This document shows, in pieces, positions 26,952-36,370 of a stretch of DNA of 64,000 nt (position 1 is its first letter; every line of letters begins with the position of its first letter). The stretch is from Bradyrhizobium diazoefficiens. GTDB lineage: Bacteria; Pseudomonadota; Alphaproteobacteria; Rhizobiales; Xanthobacteraceae. The DNA is taken from assembly GCF_016612535.1 (NCBI RefSeq), contig NZ_JAENXS010000001.1:3311501-3375500 (forward strand). Reading direction: 5' to 3'. A model generated the notes under the pieces. The model was not told where the DNA came from. It did not search any database and saw only the letters and a program-made list of their open reading frames with translations. A program made the position numbers and the translations under genes.

Positions 26952-27386
26952 ATGGCGGAGCATAGCTTCTGGCGCTTCTCGCGAACGTTGCATCGCGCGA
27001 TCAACGACCGGCATCTTGAGGACATCGAGGCCCTCCTCGACGAGGAGGTCGACTGGACGATCTACGGTCCGATCGACATGTTTCCTTTTCTCGGCACTCG
27101 GTACGGCAAGCGCGCCGTGCTCGACGTCATCCGGAAGATCTCTGACAATGTCCAGATTCGCCGTTTCGAACGCGACACCACCATGCTCGGCGTCGATTCC
27201 GCAGCCTCCATGCTGCGCTGTTCCCTGACGGCGCGCCAATCCGACAAATCCATCTCGCTGCGCGTGGCGCAGTTCGCCCAGTTCAAGGCTGGCCGGCTCA
27301 TCAGCATGCGTGTGCTCGTCGACACCTTTGATCTCGTCGAGCAGGCACTGGGCCGACAAATTCATCTCCCGAAGATGACAAACTGA
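26952..27386 (+). CDS. NTF2/SnoaL-like protein
   Basis: A 144-aa protein with the NTF2-like pattern: helical N-terminus (LHRAINDRHLEDIEALLDEEVDWTIYGP), the FPFLGTRYGKRAVLDVI turn, and beta strands FERDTTMLGVDSAASMLRCSL and RVAQFAQFKAGRLISMRVLVDTFDLVE. The ATG at 26952 gives a normal family length; the frame is open upstream but out of character. A ligand-binding or isomerase-like role is possible. Convergent with the bioR gene. Confidence 0.78.
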   Translation: MAEHSFWRFSRTLHRAINDRHLEDIEALLDEEVDWTIYGPIDMFPFLGTRYGKRAVLDVIRKISDNVQIRRFERDTTMLGVDSAASMLRCSLTARQSDKSISLRVAQFAQFKAGRLISMRVLVDTFDLVEQALGRQIHLPKMTN

Positions 27387-27540
27387 GGTGAGACGCGTCA
27401 GCGGGTCTCTCCCTCTTGGGGTCGACGATGGCGGGTGCGCGATGCTTACGCCGGACGCGATCGCGTCTTCATCGCATGGTGATGATGACGATCGGCGTCA
27501 ACGTAGACAACTTCGTAGACGGACCGGAAGCCTCTTCCAG

Positions 27541-28176
27541 TCAGGAGGCGGGAAGGGCAAGGCGCTCAATGGTTTGAATGTGACGCGCGAGCAGGTTGCA
27601 GGCTTGATCGACGTTGCGGGATCGCAATGCCTGCAGAATCAGCCGGTGATCCTGGTTGGACCGCGGTCGCCAGCCGGCACTTCGCGCCATTGCGAACACC
27701 AAGCGCGAATTTGCAAGCTGCAGTCCATCGAGGTTGGCGAGCAGGCGCGGCATCGCGCAGGGCGAAACCAGCGCGCGGTGAAAGGCGCGGTTGGCCATTT
27801 CAAAATCCTCGATTGTCTCGGCATTGTCTCCTTCAATGAGAGCGAGCTCGATCCGTGCCAAATGGGCCGACGTCAGCTTTGGAACGGCATTGCGCAATGC
27901 GACCACCTCGAGCGCGGCGCGCATCTCGGCGATCTCCTTCACCGACTTGGTGTCGAGAGGAGCAACCCGCACGCCGCGACGGGGCCGAGCTACGACAAGG
28001 TGTTGGGCTTCCAGCTGCCGAAACGCCTCGCGGACAGGAACGTGACTGGAATTGAATTGCCGCGCGACATGATCCTGCCGGAGCGGAGCGTCTGGCTGCA
28101 GCGCGCCGGTGATAATGCGCTCACCGATCGAGTCGGCGATGCGGCCGGCAACCGTCGTGTTCTCGTTCATCACCAT
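27541..28176 (-). CDS. bioR: BioR, GntR-family repressor of biotin genes
   Basis: A 211-aa GntR-family protein with an N-terminal winged helix (about residues 10-72; IADSIGERIITGALQPDAPLRQ, then VPVREAFRQLEAQHLV) and a FadR/VanR-like C-terminal helical domain containing EMRAALEVVAL and the late H-x-x-I-x-x-A-L-x-x-R-N segment. It is divergent from bioB, and the intergenic region carries TTATCTAT-type sites matching the known alphaproteobacterial BioR operator TTATMKATAA. A site next to its own start (about 28175-28186) suggests autoregulation. An ATG at 28170 is an alternative start. Confidence 0.85.
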   Translation of the reverse strand: MVMNENTTVAGRIADSIGERIITGALQPDAPLRQDHVARQFNSSHVPVREAFRQLEAQHLVVARPRRGVRVAPLDTKSVKEIAEMRAALEVVALRNAVPKLTSAHLARIELALIEGDNAETIEDFEMANRAFHRALVSPCAMPRLLANLDGLQLANSRLVFAMARSAGWRPRSNQDHRLILQALRSRNVDQACNLLARHIQTIERLALPAS

Positions 28177-28243
28177 AGATTATCTACCAGAAAAACGAAT
28201 GCGTTCACTTAGGACATCCTCTAGCATTGGTCGAGACTCGTTA

Positions 28244-28272
28244 TCATAGATAATCGCTCGCATTATCTATGA
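28244..28272. promoter_or_regulatory. BioR operator dyad between bioR and bioB
   Basis: TCATAGATAAT (28244-28254) and its exact inverted copy ATTATCTATGA (28262-28272) flank a 7-bp spacer. Each arm contains TTATCTATGA/its complement, one base from the BioR consensus TTATMKATAA, so this is two head-to-head BioR sites. It lies 28 nt upstream of the bioB start. Confidence 0.85.
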
Positions 28273-28299
28273 TTAACCGCGGATGGGAGCGCGGCTCTT

Positions 28300-29295
28300 A
28301 TGGTTGCTGCTATGGACGTGAAGCGAAACGACGGAAACAACAGCGCGCAGGTCTGCAGAAGCTGGAACCGCGCCGAGGCTGAAGCACTCTATGGACTGCC
28401 GTTTGCCGAGTTGATGCTTCAGGCGCAGAGCGTTCATCGCGCCAACTTCGATCCAAACCACGTCGAAACCGCAAGCCTGCTCAGCATCAAGACCGGCGGC
28501 TGTCCGGAGGGCTGCGGCTACTGCTCGCAGAGCGCGCACTACGATACTGGGCTGAAAGCCACCCGCCTGATGAATCGCGCCGATGTGGTCGCGACCGCGC
28601 AGCGTGTCAAGGATGCGGGAGCGACCCGCTTCTGCATGGCCGCGGCCTGGCGCAGTCCAAAAGACCGCGATCTTGATCAGGTCTGCGACATGGTCAGTGC
28701 GGTCAAGGCTCTCGGCATGGAGACCTGCGTCACGCTCGGGATGCTGATGCCGAAGCAGGCTGCGCGGCTCTCAGAGGCCGGTCTCGACTTCTACAATCAC
28801 AACGTCGATACCTCCGCGCGGTTCTACGGCAAGATCATCACCACGCGCACCTTACAGGACCGGATCGACACGCTTGCACATGTGCGCGAGGCGGGCATCA
28901 AGGTCTGCTGTGGCGGCATTATCGGCATGGGTGAGTTCGTCGAGGACCGCCTTTCCATGCTCGTCCTGCTCGCCAATCTCCCCCGTCATCCGGAAAGCGT
29001 GCCAATCAACCTGTGGAACCAGGTCAAGGGCGTGCCGGTCAATGACACCGCAGAGCGCCCCGATCCGATCGCGCTGGTGCGTCTGGTCGCAACGACCCGC
29101 ATCATGATGCCCAAGAGCGTGGTGCGGTTGTCCGCTGGACGTCAATACATGAGCGATGAACTGCAGGCGCTGTGCTTTTTGGCTGGCGCGAACTCAATCT
29201 TCCTCGGCGACGTGCTGTTGACGACGAAGAATCCGAAAGCCGACCGCGACGCCAATTTGCTGCACCGGCTCGGCATTACGTCCGGGCTGTCTTGA
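28300..29295 (+). CDS. bioB: biotin synthase
   Basis: Radical SAM enzyme that inserts sulfur into dethiobiotin, the last step of biotin synthesis. The 331-aa product has the cluster motif [13 protein letters not shown] (C-x3-C-x2-C, near residues 68-75), YNHNVDTS, and GGIIGMGE and [10 protein letters not shown] for the [2Fe-2S] site. The first ATG (28300) is used; an ATG 12 nt later is possible. First gene of a bioB-panD-bioF-bioD set downstream of the BioR operator. Confidence 0.96.
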   Translation: MVAAMDVKRNDGNNSAQVCRSWNRAEAEALYGLPFAELMLQAQSVHRANFDPNHVETASLLSIKTGGCPEGCGYCSQSAHYDTGLKATRLMNRADVVATAQRVKDAGATRFCMAAAWRSPKDRDLDQVCDMVSAVKALGMETCVTLGMLMPKQAARLSEAGLDFYNHNVDTSARFYGKIITTRTLQDRIDTLAHVREAGIKVCCGGIIGMGEFVEDRLSMLVLLANLPRHPESVPINLWNQVKGVPVNDTAERPDPIALVRLVATTRIMMPKSVVRLSAGRQYMSDELQALCFLAGANSIFLGDVLLTTKNPKADRDANLLHRLGITSGLS

Positions 29296-29344
29296 GTGAA
29301 ACAGGGTCGCGAGCGCAGCGCGCAAACTCCAATGTAGGTAAAAA

Positions 29345-29698
29345 ATGCAGATTACGTTGATGAAAGGCAAAATCCATCGCGCGTCGGTCACTGAAGCCGA
29401 TCTGCACTATGAAGGCTCGATTTCGATTGATCGGTTGCTGTTGGACGCTGCGGGACTCCTGATCAACGAGCGCGTCGAAATCTTTAACATCGACACCGGC
29501 GCACGCTTTGCCACCTATGTGCTCGAGGCACCCAGGGGGTCCGGCATGATAGGCCTCAATGGTGCGGCCGCGCGACTTGCGATGCCCGGAGATAAGGTCA
29601 TCATCGTTGCATATGCCTCCTTTGATGAGGCGGAAGCAAAGACGTTCAGGCCACGCGTTGTGCGGGTTGACCGGGAGAACCGCATCCTACCGGGTTGA
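29345..29698 (+). CDS. panD: aspartate 1-decarboxylase (pyruvoyl proenzyme)
   Basis: Makes beta-alanine for pantothenate. The product is 117 aa and begins [20 protein letters not shown], with the self-cleavage site Gly24-Ser25 in HYEGSISID, which produces the pyruvoyl group, and the conserved [20 protein letters not shown]. Full length. It sits between bioB and bioF, so vitamins B5 and B7 genes appear co-regulated; the rest of pantothenate synthesis (panB, panC) lies downstream of bioA. Confidence 0.96.
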   Translation: MQITLMKGKIHRASVTEADLHYEGSISIDRLLLDAAGLLINERVEIFNIDTGARFATYVLEAPRGSGMIGLNGAAARLAMPGDKVIIVAYASFDEAEAKTFRPRVVRVDRENRILPG

Positions 29699-29780
29699 AA
29701 GCAGACGACCCCGACGCCGGAGCCGTTGTCCTGGCGGCCGATGAAATTTGCATGATTGATGGCGACCCTGGGAGGGGTGA

Positions 29781-30935
29781 ATGAGCTCGATCCATACGGC
29801 CAAGGTCGCCGACTATGTCGCGGCGTTGCATGCCCTGAAAGAGGATGACCGGCTGCGCCGCCTTAGGCCGCGCGAAGGCATCGATTTTGTATCGAACGAC
29901 TATCTTGCGCTTGCGAGCGCACCGCGCATGAAAAAGGCAGTTTTTGCGGCGCTCGAGGCCGGCACTCCGATCGGAGCCGGTGGGTCGCGGCTTCTTCGCG
30001 GCAATTGCGAGGAGCACGAACGTCTCGAAGCAGAAGCGGCTCAGTTTTTTGGGGCGGAGACGGCGCTCTTCTTCGGCGGCGGTTATGTTGCAAATTTCGC
30101 TCTTCTGACAACATTGCCGCAGCGCGGCGATCTACTCGTTCTCGATGCTCTCGTGCACGCGAGCATCCATGAAGGTGCGCGAGCTGGCCGGGCCGACTTT
30201 CGCATAAGCGCCCACAACGATCCTCAGTCGGTCGAAGACACAATCCGCGACTGGCGTACCCAGGGCGGAGTGGGCCGCGTCTGGATCGTGGTTGAAAGTC
30301 TCTACAGCATGGATGGCGACTTCGCGCCGCTCGAAGACCTCCTCGCTATCGCGGGCCGGCACGACGGGTTCCTGATGGTCGATGAGGCCCACGCCACAGG
30401 CGTCTACGGGGAGCTGGGACGAGGACTCACCGCCTCCTATGAGGGGCAAGGAAATCTGTTGGTCGTTCATACCTGCGGCAAGGCGCTGGGCGCCGCAGGC
30501 GCGCTCGTCACTGCCTCAACGGCCATGCGCGATTTCATGGTCAATCGCTGTCGCCCGTTTATCTTCGCCACAGCACCCTCGCCATTGATGGCCGTTGCCG
30601 TGCGGGAGGCCCTGTTCATCCTGCAGCAGGAACCCGAGCGGCAGCAGCGTTTGGCCAAGCTGGTCGCGTTCACGCATCGGGAGATCGGCGTGCGCGGCGG
30701 GCGAAGTTCTTCGGCCTCGCAGATCGTGCCCTATATCGTCGGCGACAATGGGCGTGCGATGCGGCTCGCAGCGCGACTGCAGGCTCGTGGCTTCGATATC
30801 CGCGGAATCCGACCGCCAACCGTTCCCGTGGGTACGGCCCGATTGCGAATTTCACTGACCCTCAACATCGGGGAGGAGGACGTGCGTGCAATGCTCGATG
30901 CGCTGTTCGAGGAGACGAGAGGTGAAGCCCGATGA
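29781..30935 (+). CDS. bioF: 8-amino-7-oxononanoate synthase
   Basis: PLP enzyme condensing pimeloyl thioester with alanine, first committed step of biotin ring assembly. The product is 384 aa with FVSNDYLALA near the start, GAGGSRLLRGN, the DEAHATGVYGE motif, and HTCGKALGAAGA containing the PLP Lys. GGAGGGGTGA precedes the ATG. Its TGA overlaps the bioD ATG. Confidence 0.95.
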   Translation: MSSIHTAKVADYVAALHALKEDDRLRRLRPREGIDFVSNDYLALASAPRMKKAVFAALEAGTPIGAGGSRLLRGNCEEHERLEAEAAQFFGAETALFFGGGYVANFALLTTLPQRGDLLVLDALVHASIHEGARAGRADFRISAHNDPQSVEDTIRDWRTQGGVGRVWIVVESLYSMDGDFAPLEDLLAIAGRHDGFLMVDEAHATGVYGELGRGLTASYEGQGNLLVVHTCGKALGAAGALVTASTAMRDFMVNRCRPFIFATAPSPLMAVAVREALFILQQEPERQQRLAKLVAFTHREIGVRGGRSSSASQIVPYIVGDNGRAMRLAARLQARGFDIRGIRPPTVPVGTARLRISLTLNIGEEDVRAMLDALFEETRGEAR

Positions 30936-31564
30936 GACAGCAGATCGTCGTGACAGGCACAGATACCGGGATCGGAAAGACGGTCTTTTCCGCAGGGCTC
31001 GCTCATCTCCTCGGCGCGCACTATTGGAAACCGATTCAGGCGGGCCTCGAAGGAGAAACCGACACCGAAGTCGTCGCGCGGCTGGGTAGTCTTTCAGGCG
31101 ATCGCATCGTGCCGGAGGTTCACCGCCTTCGAACGCCGGCTTCGCCCTATCACTCCGCGGAAATTGACGGTGTTCGCATCGATGCGGACTCGCTCGCTGT
31201 GCCAGACACCGGCGGACGACCGTTGGTCATCGAGGGCGCCGGCGGGCTGATGGTGCCGCTGAGTCTCGGCACAGTTTATGCTGACGTGTTTGAGCGATGG
31301 CGTCTTCCAGCAGTGCTCTGCGCTCGGACGGCGCTGGGCACCATTAATCACTCGCTGCTGTCGATAGAAGCTCTGCGGAGGCGCCATATCGACATCCTCG
31401 GGATTGCATTCATTGGGGAGCGGAATGCTGAGGCTGAGAGCGCGGTTTGTGAGATTGGCCGCGTGCGTTGGTTGGGGCGATTGCCCTGGCTTGCTCCCCT
31501 CACGCCAGACACGCTGCAGGTCGCGTTCAAGGCGTCGTTTCGCGCTGATACGTTCAGGTCATGA
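30932..31564 (+). CDS. bioD: dethiobiotin synthetase
   Basis: ATP-dependent carboxylase that closes the ureido ring of dethiobiotin. The 210-aa product has the P-loop GTDTGIGKTVFSAGLA, YWKPIQAG and EGAGGLMVPL. Full length. The ATG overlaps the bioF stop. The last bases overlap a short decayed copy of the bioA start (see the duplication scar), which separates it from the intact bioA by 585 nt. Confidence 0.94.
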   Translation: MRQQIVVTGTDTGIGKTVFSAGLAHLLGAHYWKPIQAGLEGETDTEVVARLGSLSGDRIVPEVHRLRTPASPYHSAEIDGVRIDADSLAVPDTGGRPLVIEGAGGLMVPLSLGTVYADVFERWRLPAVLCARTALGTINHSLLSIEALRRRHIDILGIAFIGERNAEAESAVCEIGRVRWLGRLPWLAPLTPDTLQVAFKASFRADTFRS

Positions 31565-31659
31565 TGCCGAACAAGAAAACCCAGATCTGGCGTCGGTTCA
31601 TGCAACACGCGCTTCTGGATGACATCACCAACGTCATGGGTTCAAAAATGCTAGTTTGA
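31561..31659 (+). pseudogene. decayed copy of the bioA 5' end
   Basis: A 32-codon frame beginning MMPNKKTQIWRRFMQHALLDD. The intact bioA begins MTPKKKPAIWHPFTQHALQGE. DNA identity is obvious in ATCTGG and CAACACGCGCTTC. It starts at the bioD stop exactly where an adjacent bioA would be expected, then hits a stop. It is a remnant of an earlier bioD-bioA junction. Confidence 0.8.
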
Positions 31660-31669
31660 GTCTCGGCTC

Positions 31670-31933
31670 ATGGTCATAGACCCTGCAAATGGTGAAGCTC
31701 GTCGCGTCCCCTTCAATCCGCCGCTCGAAGCAAGATACATGTCCGTTGACGGCTGTTTCGCAGGTAACTGCCTCGTTCTGAACACGGGCGAGTATGGCGC
31801 TCTCCTTGAAAATATTCCGCCAACGCTGGATGAGTTCTTTTTGATCTTCACTTCGGCGGCAAGGCCGGCTTTTCGACGATGCAAGCGAGCATGGGTTCGG
31901 GGCAGCCAGATGGATGTCGAGTATCAGCGCTAG
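31670..31933 (+). CDS. PilZ-like small protein inside the bioD-bioA duplication
   Basis: An 87-aa frame with SVDGCFAGNCLVLNTGEYGALLE followed by LDEFFLIFTSAARPAFRRCKRAWVRGSQMDVEY. The spacing (D-x-S/T-x-x-G-A-x-L, then R-R-C-x-x-x-W-x-x-G-x-x-x-x-V-x-F/Y) matches short PilZ-like proteins common in Bradyrhizobium. Such proteins usually bind cyclic di-GMP, but the Arg-rich N-terminal binding motif is not evident here, so this copy may be inactive. It lies between the two duplicated junctions. Confidence 0.5.
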   Translation: MVIDPANGEARRVPFNPPLEARYMSVDGCFAGNCLVLNTGEYGALLENIPPTLDEFFLIFTSAARPAFRRCKRAWVRGSQMDVEYQR

Positions 31934-32054
31934 CTTCGCAAGACATATGTAGGAAGCTACTAGACGAGCAACAATGCGCCGCTTCTGCATCGACCAGGCC
32001 AGTGCCTTCATCGAAGGAAAGAATGAGCACAATTGGCGAGAGCGATCGGCAGTC

Positions 32055-32153
32055 CGTTGGCTAGGGCGAGTGCTCGGGCCACCCTCTCTCATTGCAAAGA
32101 CGCCGCGGGCCGCGTTCAAGGCCTCATTGCGTGCTGGTGAGTTCAAGCTGTGA
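32055..32153 (+). pseudogene. decayed copy of the bioD 3' end
   Basis: In frame this encodes RWLGRVLGPPSLIAKTP then RAAFKASLRAGEFKL and a stop, clearly parallel to the end of intact BioD (RWLGRLPWLAPLTPDTL, VAFKASFRADTFRS). It overlaps the bioA GTG (GTGA), which reproduces the original bioD-bioA overlap. Upstream of about 32050 similarity fades. Confidence 0.8.
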
Positions 32154-33415
32154 CGCCGAAGAAGAAGCCCGCGATCTGGCACCCGTTCACGCAACACGCG
32201 CTTCAGGGCGAGATGACAAAGGTTCTGCGTGGCGATGGTGCTTATCTCTACACCGCGGATAACCGCCGCATCATCGATGCAATCTCATCCTGGTGGGTCG
32301 TGACCCACGGTCATTGCCAACCGCACATTGTCAGGGCGATTCAGGAACAGGTGGGCAAGCTCAACCAGATCATCTTTGCCGGCTATACCCACGATCCGGC
32401 TGAGGAGGTTGCGGCGCAACTCTTGAAGCTCGCACCCCGTGGGCTTGACCATGTCTTCTTCTCCGACAGCGGCTCCATGAGCGTGGAAGTCTCGTTAAAA
32501 ATGGCGATCGGCTATTGGAATAATGTCGGCGAGCCGCGGACACGCATTGTCGTGATGCAACATTCCTATCACGGCGATACAATTGGAGCGATGTCAGTGG
32601 GGGCTAGGGGCGTGTTCAATGACGCATACGGGCCCTTGCTGTTTGACGTGACCGCAATTCCGTTTCCTGTGGAAGGCCGTGAGCAGGCAACCCTCGATGC
32701 GCTCGAGTCGGCATGCCGAAACGAAACTCCCGCAGCCTTTATTGTGGAGCCTCTGATTTTGGGGGCGGGCGGGATGCTGATGTACCCCGCTTGGGTGCTA
32801 AGGGACATGAAGCGGATCTGCGAGGCCTCTGACGTCCTGTTCATCGCCGATGAGGTCATGACCGGCTGGGGCCGGACCGGAACGCTATTCGCCTGCGAGC
32901 AGGCCAATATCACTCCAGATATCGCCTGTTATTCGAAAGGCCTCACCGGCGGGGCGCTCCCACTGGCAGTGACGCTCTGCCGCGCGGAGATATTCGACGC
33001 GCATTACTCAAGGGATCGTACCCGCACGTTCTTTCATTCGAGTTCATATACCGCGAATCCGGTGGCCTGCGCCGCCGCAAAAGCGAATCTGGATCTCTGG
33101 CAAGATCAGGAATCACGCCAGCGCGTCGCGTCTGTCGCCACGATGCAAGCGCATGCAATTGAGCCATTCCATGCCGACCCGCGCTTTGCAAACGTCCGGC
33201 GGACCGGCACCATTACAGCGCTCGATCTGAAAACCAGCGATCCGGGCTATCTCGCAGGCATCGGTCCGAAGCTTCTGGCCTTCTTCGAGGGTCGAAATCT
33301 CTTGCTCCGCCCACTCGGCAACACGATCTACGTGATGCCGCCTTATTGCGTCACGGCGGCAGATCTTGATCAAATCTACGCTGGTATCAGGGATGCTGCC
33401 GATGCGCTGGAGTGA
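32150..33415 (+). CDS. bioA: adenosylmethionine-8-amino-7-oxononanoate aminotransferase
   Basis: PLP transaminase forming 7,8-diaminopelargonic acid with S-adenosylmethionine as amino donor. The 421-aa product has IWHPFTQHA near the start, SSWWVVTHGH, FFSDSGSMSVE, the DEVMTGWGRTG Asp motif, and CYSKGLTGGALPLAVTL with the PLP Lys. The start is GTG at 32150, inside the duplicated bioD end. The gap 33416-33813 before panB contains no gene I can support. Confidence 0.95.
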   Translation: MTPKKKPAIWHPFTQHALQGEMTKVLRGDGAYLYTADNRRIIDAISSWWVVTHGHCQPHIVRAIQEQVGKLNQIIFAGYTHDPAEEVAAQLLKLAPRGLDHVFFSDSGSMSVEVSLKMAIGYWNNVGEPRTRIVVMQHSYHGDTIGAMSVGARGVFNDAYGPLLFDVTAIPFPVEGREQATLDALESACRNETPAAFIVEPLILGAGGMLMYPAWVLRDMKRICEASDVLFIADEVMTGWGRTGTLFACEQANITPDIACYSKGLTGGALPLAVTLCRAEIFDAHYSRDRTRTFFHSSSYTANPVACAAAKANLDLWQDQESRQRVASVATMQAHAIEPFHADPRFANVRRTGTITALDLKTSDPGYLAGIGPKLLAFFEGRNLLLRPLGNTIYVMPPYCVTAADLDQIYAGIRDAADALE

Positions 33416-33813
33416 GGGCGCGGCTCGAGCGCGTCTGACGGAACCCAGCTGCGGCCGTAAGGTGAATATGCTGGCCGAACCTGAACCTGCCGGAGGCTTT
33501 GGCAAAGCATCCGAGCCGCTGTCGCAGAGATGGCCGACGTCGTACCCCGGCGCAAACTCGCAGGATGTGCGGAGAGCGGTAGCGTGCCGACATGGCGGTG
33601 CCCGGCGCGTTGCAAAGCCGGTCCGCGCGACGAAATGGTGGCAGCAAAGTTTCCGCTTCTGATGATTGCGCAATCATTAGACGTTTCTATCTGTCCGCCG
33701 CTGGCTTTGGAAATGTGCCTTTCCATATCGCCTGCACCATTGACAGTCTTCTCTCAGCTTCCGTACGTAGCCCCGAGTCCGGGATGCGGACAGTGGAGCG
33801 GTCGGGATCTAGG

Positions 33814-34677
33814 ATGAGCCACATTTCAGAGCAGCCTGTTGAACGTGCCACGATTCCAGTTCTGCAGCGGTGCAAGGAGGAGGGACGCCGTATCGTAATG
33901 ACCACCGCTTACGACGCGGTTACGGCGCGCATAGCCGATCCCATTGTCGATGTCATCCTCATCGGGGACAGTGTTGGCAACGTCTGCCTCGGATTCGACA
34001 ACACGCTGCCGGTCAGCATGGCCATGATGAACCATCACCTGGATGCTGTTGCGCGCACGAGAGCGCGTGCCTTGCTCGTTGCCGATATGCCCTTTCTCAG
34101 TTTTCACCTCAGCATCGAGGAGACGATACGCAACGCCGGGGGCTTTCTGCAGCGAGGCGCGGCAGCGGTTAAGCTCGAAGGCGGGGCGAAGCGCATCGAA
34201 ATGGTCCGTGCCCTGGTCGATTGCGAAATTCCTGTGATGGGGCATCTGGGCCTCACTCCGCAGAGCGTCAATGTCATGGGTGGTTTCAAGGTGCAGGGCC
34301 GGAACGCCGATGACGCTCTCCGCCTGCTCGACGACGCCCACCGTCTGCAAGAGGCCGGATGCTTCGCTCTGGTCCTGGAGGGCGTGCCGGCCGAGCTCGC
34401 CGCGCGCGCGACCGAGGTCCTGACGATACCGACCATTGGAATTGGCGCGGGTCCCAGTTGCTCGGGCCAGGTGCTCGTATTCCATGATGTCCTGGGATTG
34501 ACTGAAGGTCATCGGCCGAAATTCGCTCGTGCCTATGCAGATGGTTTTCAGCTGCTGCAGGAGGCGCTGTCGCGCTGGGCCGCAGATGTCCGCAGCGGCG
34601 TATTCCCGGGGCCGAAGGAGTCCTACGGGCTTCCGCAAGGTCTTGGCGAAACGATCGCAAACTGGGCTCCCGCCTAA
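33814..34677 (+). CDS. panB: 3-methyl-2-oxobutanoate hydroxymethyltransferase
   Basis: Makes ketopantoate from ketoisovalerate and methylene-tetrahydrofolate. The 287-aa product includes MTTAYDAVTARIAD, ILIGDSVGNVCLGFDNTLPV, VADMPFLSF, VMGHLGLTPQSV and IPTIGIGAGP, all standard PanB motifs. The ATG at 33814 follows AGGATCTAGG; the frame is open further upstream but without PanB-like sequence. panC follows 19 nt downstream. Confidence 0.95.
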   Translation: MSHISEQPVERATIPVLQRCKEEGRRIVMTTAYDAVTARIADPIVDVILIGDSVGNVCLGFDNTLPVSMAMMNHHLDAVARTRARALLVADMPFLSFHLSIEETIRNAGGFLQRGAAAVKLEGGAKRIEMVRALVDCEIPVMGHLGLTPQSVNVMGGFKVQGRNADDALRLLDDAHRLQEAGCFALVLEGVPAELAARATEVLTIPTIGIGAGPSCSGQVLVFHDVLGLTEGHRPKFARAYADGFQLLQEALSRWAADVRSGVFPGPKESYGLPQGLGETIANWAPA

Positions 34678-34696
34678 CCTGAGGTACAGCAAAGCA

Positions 34697-35548
34697 ATGC
34701 AGACCATCACGACAGTCGCCGAACTTCGTCGCGCTCTTTCAAACGCCCGCAGGGCCGGTCAACGCGTCGGATTCGTGCCGACCATGGGCTATCTGCACGA
34801 CGGCCATCTAGCCCTGGTCGAGGCAAGCCGGGCGCAATCTGACCTCACCGTTCTCAGCATCTTCGTGAACCCCACTCAATTCGGGCCGAACGAGGATCTC
34901 AGCACCTATCCGCGTGACTTCACGCGCGATGAGAAACTGTGCCGCGATGCGGATGTTGCCATCGTCTTTGCGCCGGATGCCAGGGAGGTCTATCCGGCAC
35001 AATTTGAGACCTTCGTCGAGCCGGGCGACCTGGCAAAGCCGCTCTGCGGAGCGTTCAGACCCGGGCACTTTCGCGGTGTCGCGACGGTCGTCTGCAAACT
35101 GTTCAACATGGTGCAGCCGGATGTCGCGTTTTTCGGACAGAAAGATTTTCAGCAATGCGCGGTCGTGCGTCACATGGCACGTGATCTCGATCTTCCGATC
35201 GAGATCGTGACCGTGCCGACGGTCCGGGAAGCGGATGGGCTCGCGATGAGCAGTCGCAACCGCCATCTCAGCGAGGACGAACGTCGGCGGGCTGGTGCCA
35301 TCAGCCGTGGACTGTTCGCCGCCGCGGACAAGTTCCGCTCAGGAGAACGCGACGTCGAAAGGCTGCTTGCAATCGCCAAAGGGCATTTGAACGAGGTCGA
35401 TCGGCTGCAATACCTTGAGCTTGTCGACCATGATACGCTCAAGGCCGCCGACAGTCCGCTAAGCCACCCGGCGGCCCTGTGTGCCGCAGCCTACGTCGGC
35501 TCGACCCGGCTGATCGACAATATGATACTGGCGTCACCGACTTCCTAG
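34697..35548 (+). CDS. panC: pantothenate synthetase
   Basis: ATP-dependent ligase joining pantoate and beta-alanine. The 283-aa product has the nucleotide-binding motif VPTMGYLHDGHLALV (H-x-G-H), FVNPTQFGPNEDL, FGQKDFQQCAVV, the KMSKS-like AMSSRNRHLS and a short C-terminal lid. The ATG at 34697 is used. Last gene of the bio/pan block. Confidence 0.95.
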   Translation: MQTITTVAELRRALSNARRAGQRVGFVPTMGYLHDGHLALVEASRAQSDLTVLSIFVNPTQFGPNEDLSTYPRDFTRDEKLCRDADVAIVFAPDAREVYPAQFETFVEPGDLAKPLCGAFRPGHFRGVATVVCKLFNMVQPDVAFFGQKDFQQCAVVRHMARDLDLPIEIVTVPTVREADGLAMSSRNRHLSEDERRRAGAISRGLFAAADKFRSGERDVERLLAIAKGHLNEVDRLQYLELVDHDTLKAADSPLSHPAALCAAAYVGSTRLIDNMILASPTS

Positions 35549-35770
35549 CACCAGCTCGAGCGGATTAGCTGCGGTGAAATCCGTCGCTAATGTCACGTGA
35601 GCGCGGAATTTGAGCGTTCTGTTGGGATAGATTGCATTAATCAAGATCAAGTTGCCATTACGATGCAGGGTTAGGCGCAGCCCTGTTTCACGAGCCGACC
35701 GTTGGGCGGGGTGGCAAGAATAACGTGGTCAAATCCGTCTCAGTTTGTCGGCACGGCATAGGAGCAGGAC

Positions 35771-36052
35771 ATGGCCAGCCATTTCTATCGACTCCGTATG
35801 GGCGCGTATGCCGAGACATTGTTTCGGTGCAACAAGCGCGAGAAGCTGCAAATGGTCTGGCTGCAGTGCAATTTGATGCGGCTCGGGAATGAGGTCATAC
35901 GATCCGAGCACTGGTCCATCTCGGCGGACCAGCCAGTTCGGCATGAACACGGCGCGGCCAAAATCGCCAGAGGTGAGACGACGCTCGGCGACCTGAAACA
36001 AATCGGCCGCGAAGCGTTTCCCGAAGCGCCGACCATGTGGCGGCAGGCGTGA
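35771..36052 (+). CDS. small hypothetical protein
   Basis: A 93-aa frame with a Shine-Dalgarno-like AGGAG 8 nt upstream. The protein is rich in Arg, Leu and Glu (RLRMGAYAETLFRCNKREK) and has no motif I recognise. The minus strand is also open here, so coding status is uncertain. The remaining parts of 35549-36370 show nothing else. Confidence 0.35.
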   Translation: MASHFYRLRMGAYAETLFRCNKREKLQMVWLQCNLMRLGNEVIRSEHWSISADQPVRHEHGAAKIARGETTLGDLKQIGREAFPEAPTMWRQA

Positions 36053-36370
36053 ACGATAGCCAGTTTGGTTCTCTGAACATCGCGGTCGGCTGTCCAATGG
36101 GCGAAACCGCAACGTCTTCATGTCCTCCGACGCAAAACGATCATGCAGAGATTTGTAACGCGAACGGCTGCGTCGTTGCCCGTGCTGCTGGGCTGAAGGA
36201 AAGTTGCGCCTAATAAATGCGAATTCAGAATTCCGAAATCAATCTCAATTAGCAAGCCACTCATCGGCGAGCAGAGCAGGCCAGCTCCCGTTCTGCTCGA
36301 TACTGATCACGCCCGTGGGACCCGCGACAACCAGCGCGCACCGGGGGCTTAAAACTCATCACGGGGTACA

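Noticed and set aside
33826..34710. 294-codon minus-strand frame opposite panB
   Set aside because: panB is unambiguous; this frame is a GC-driven shadow.
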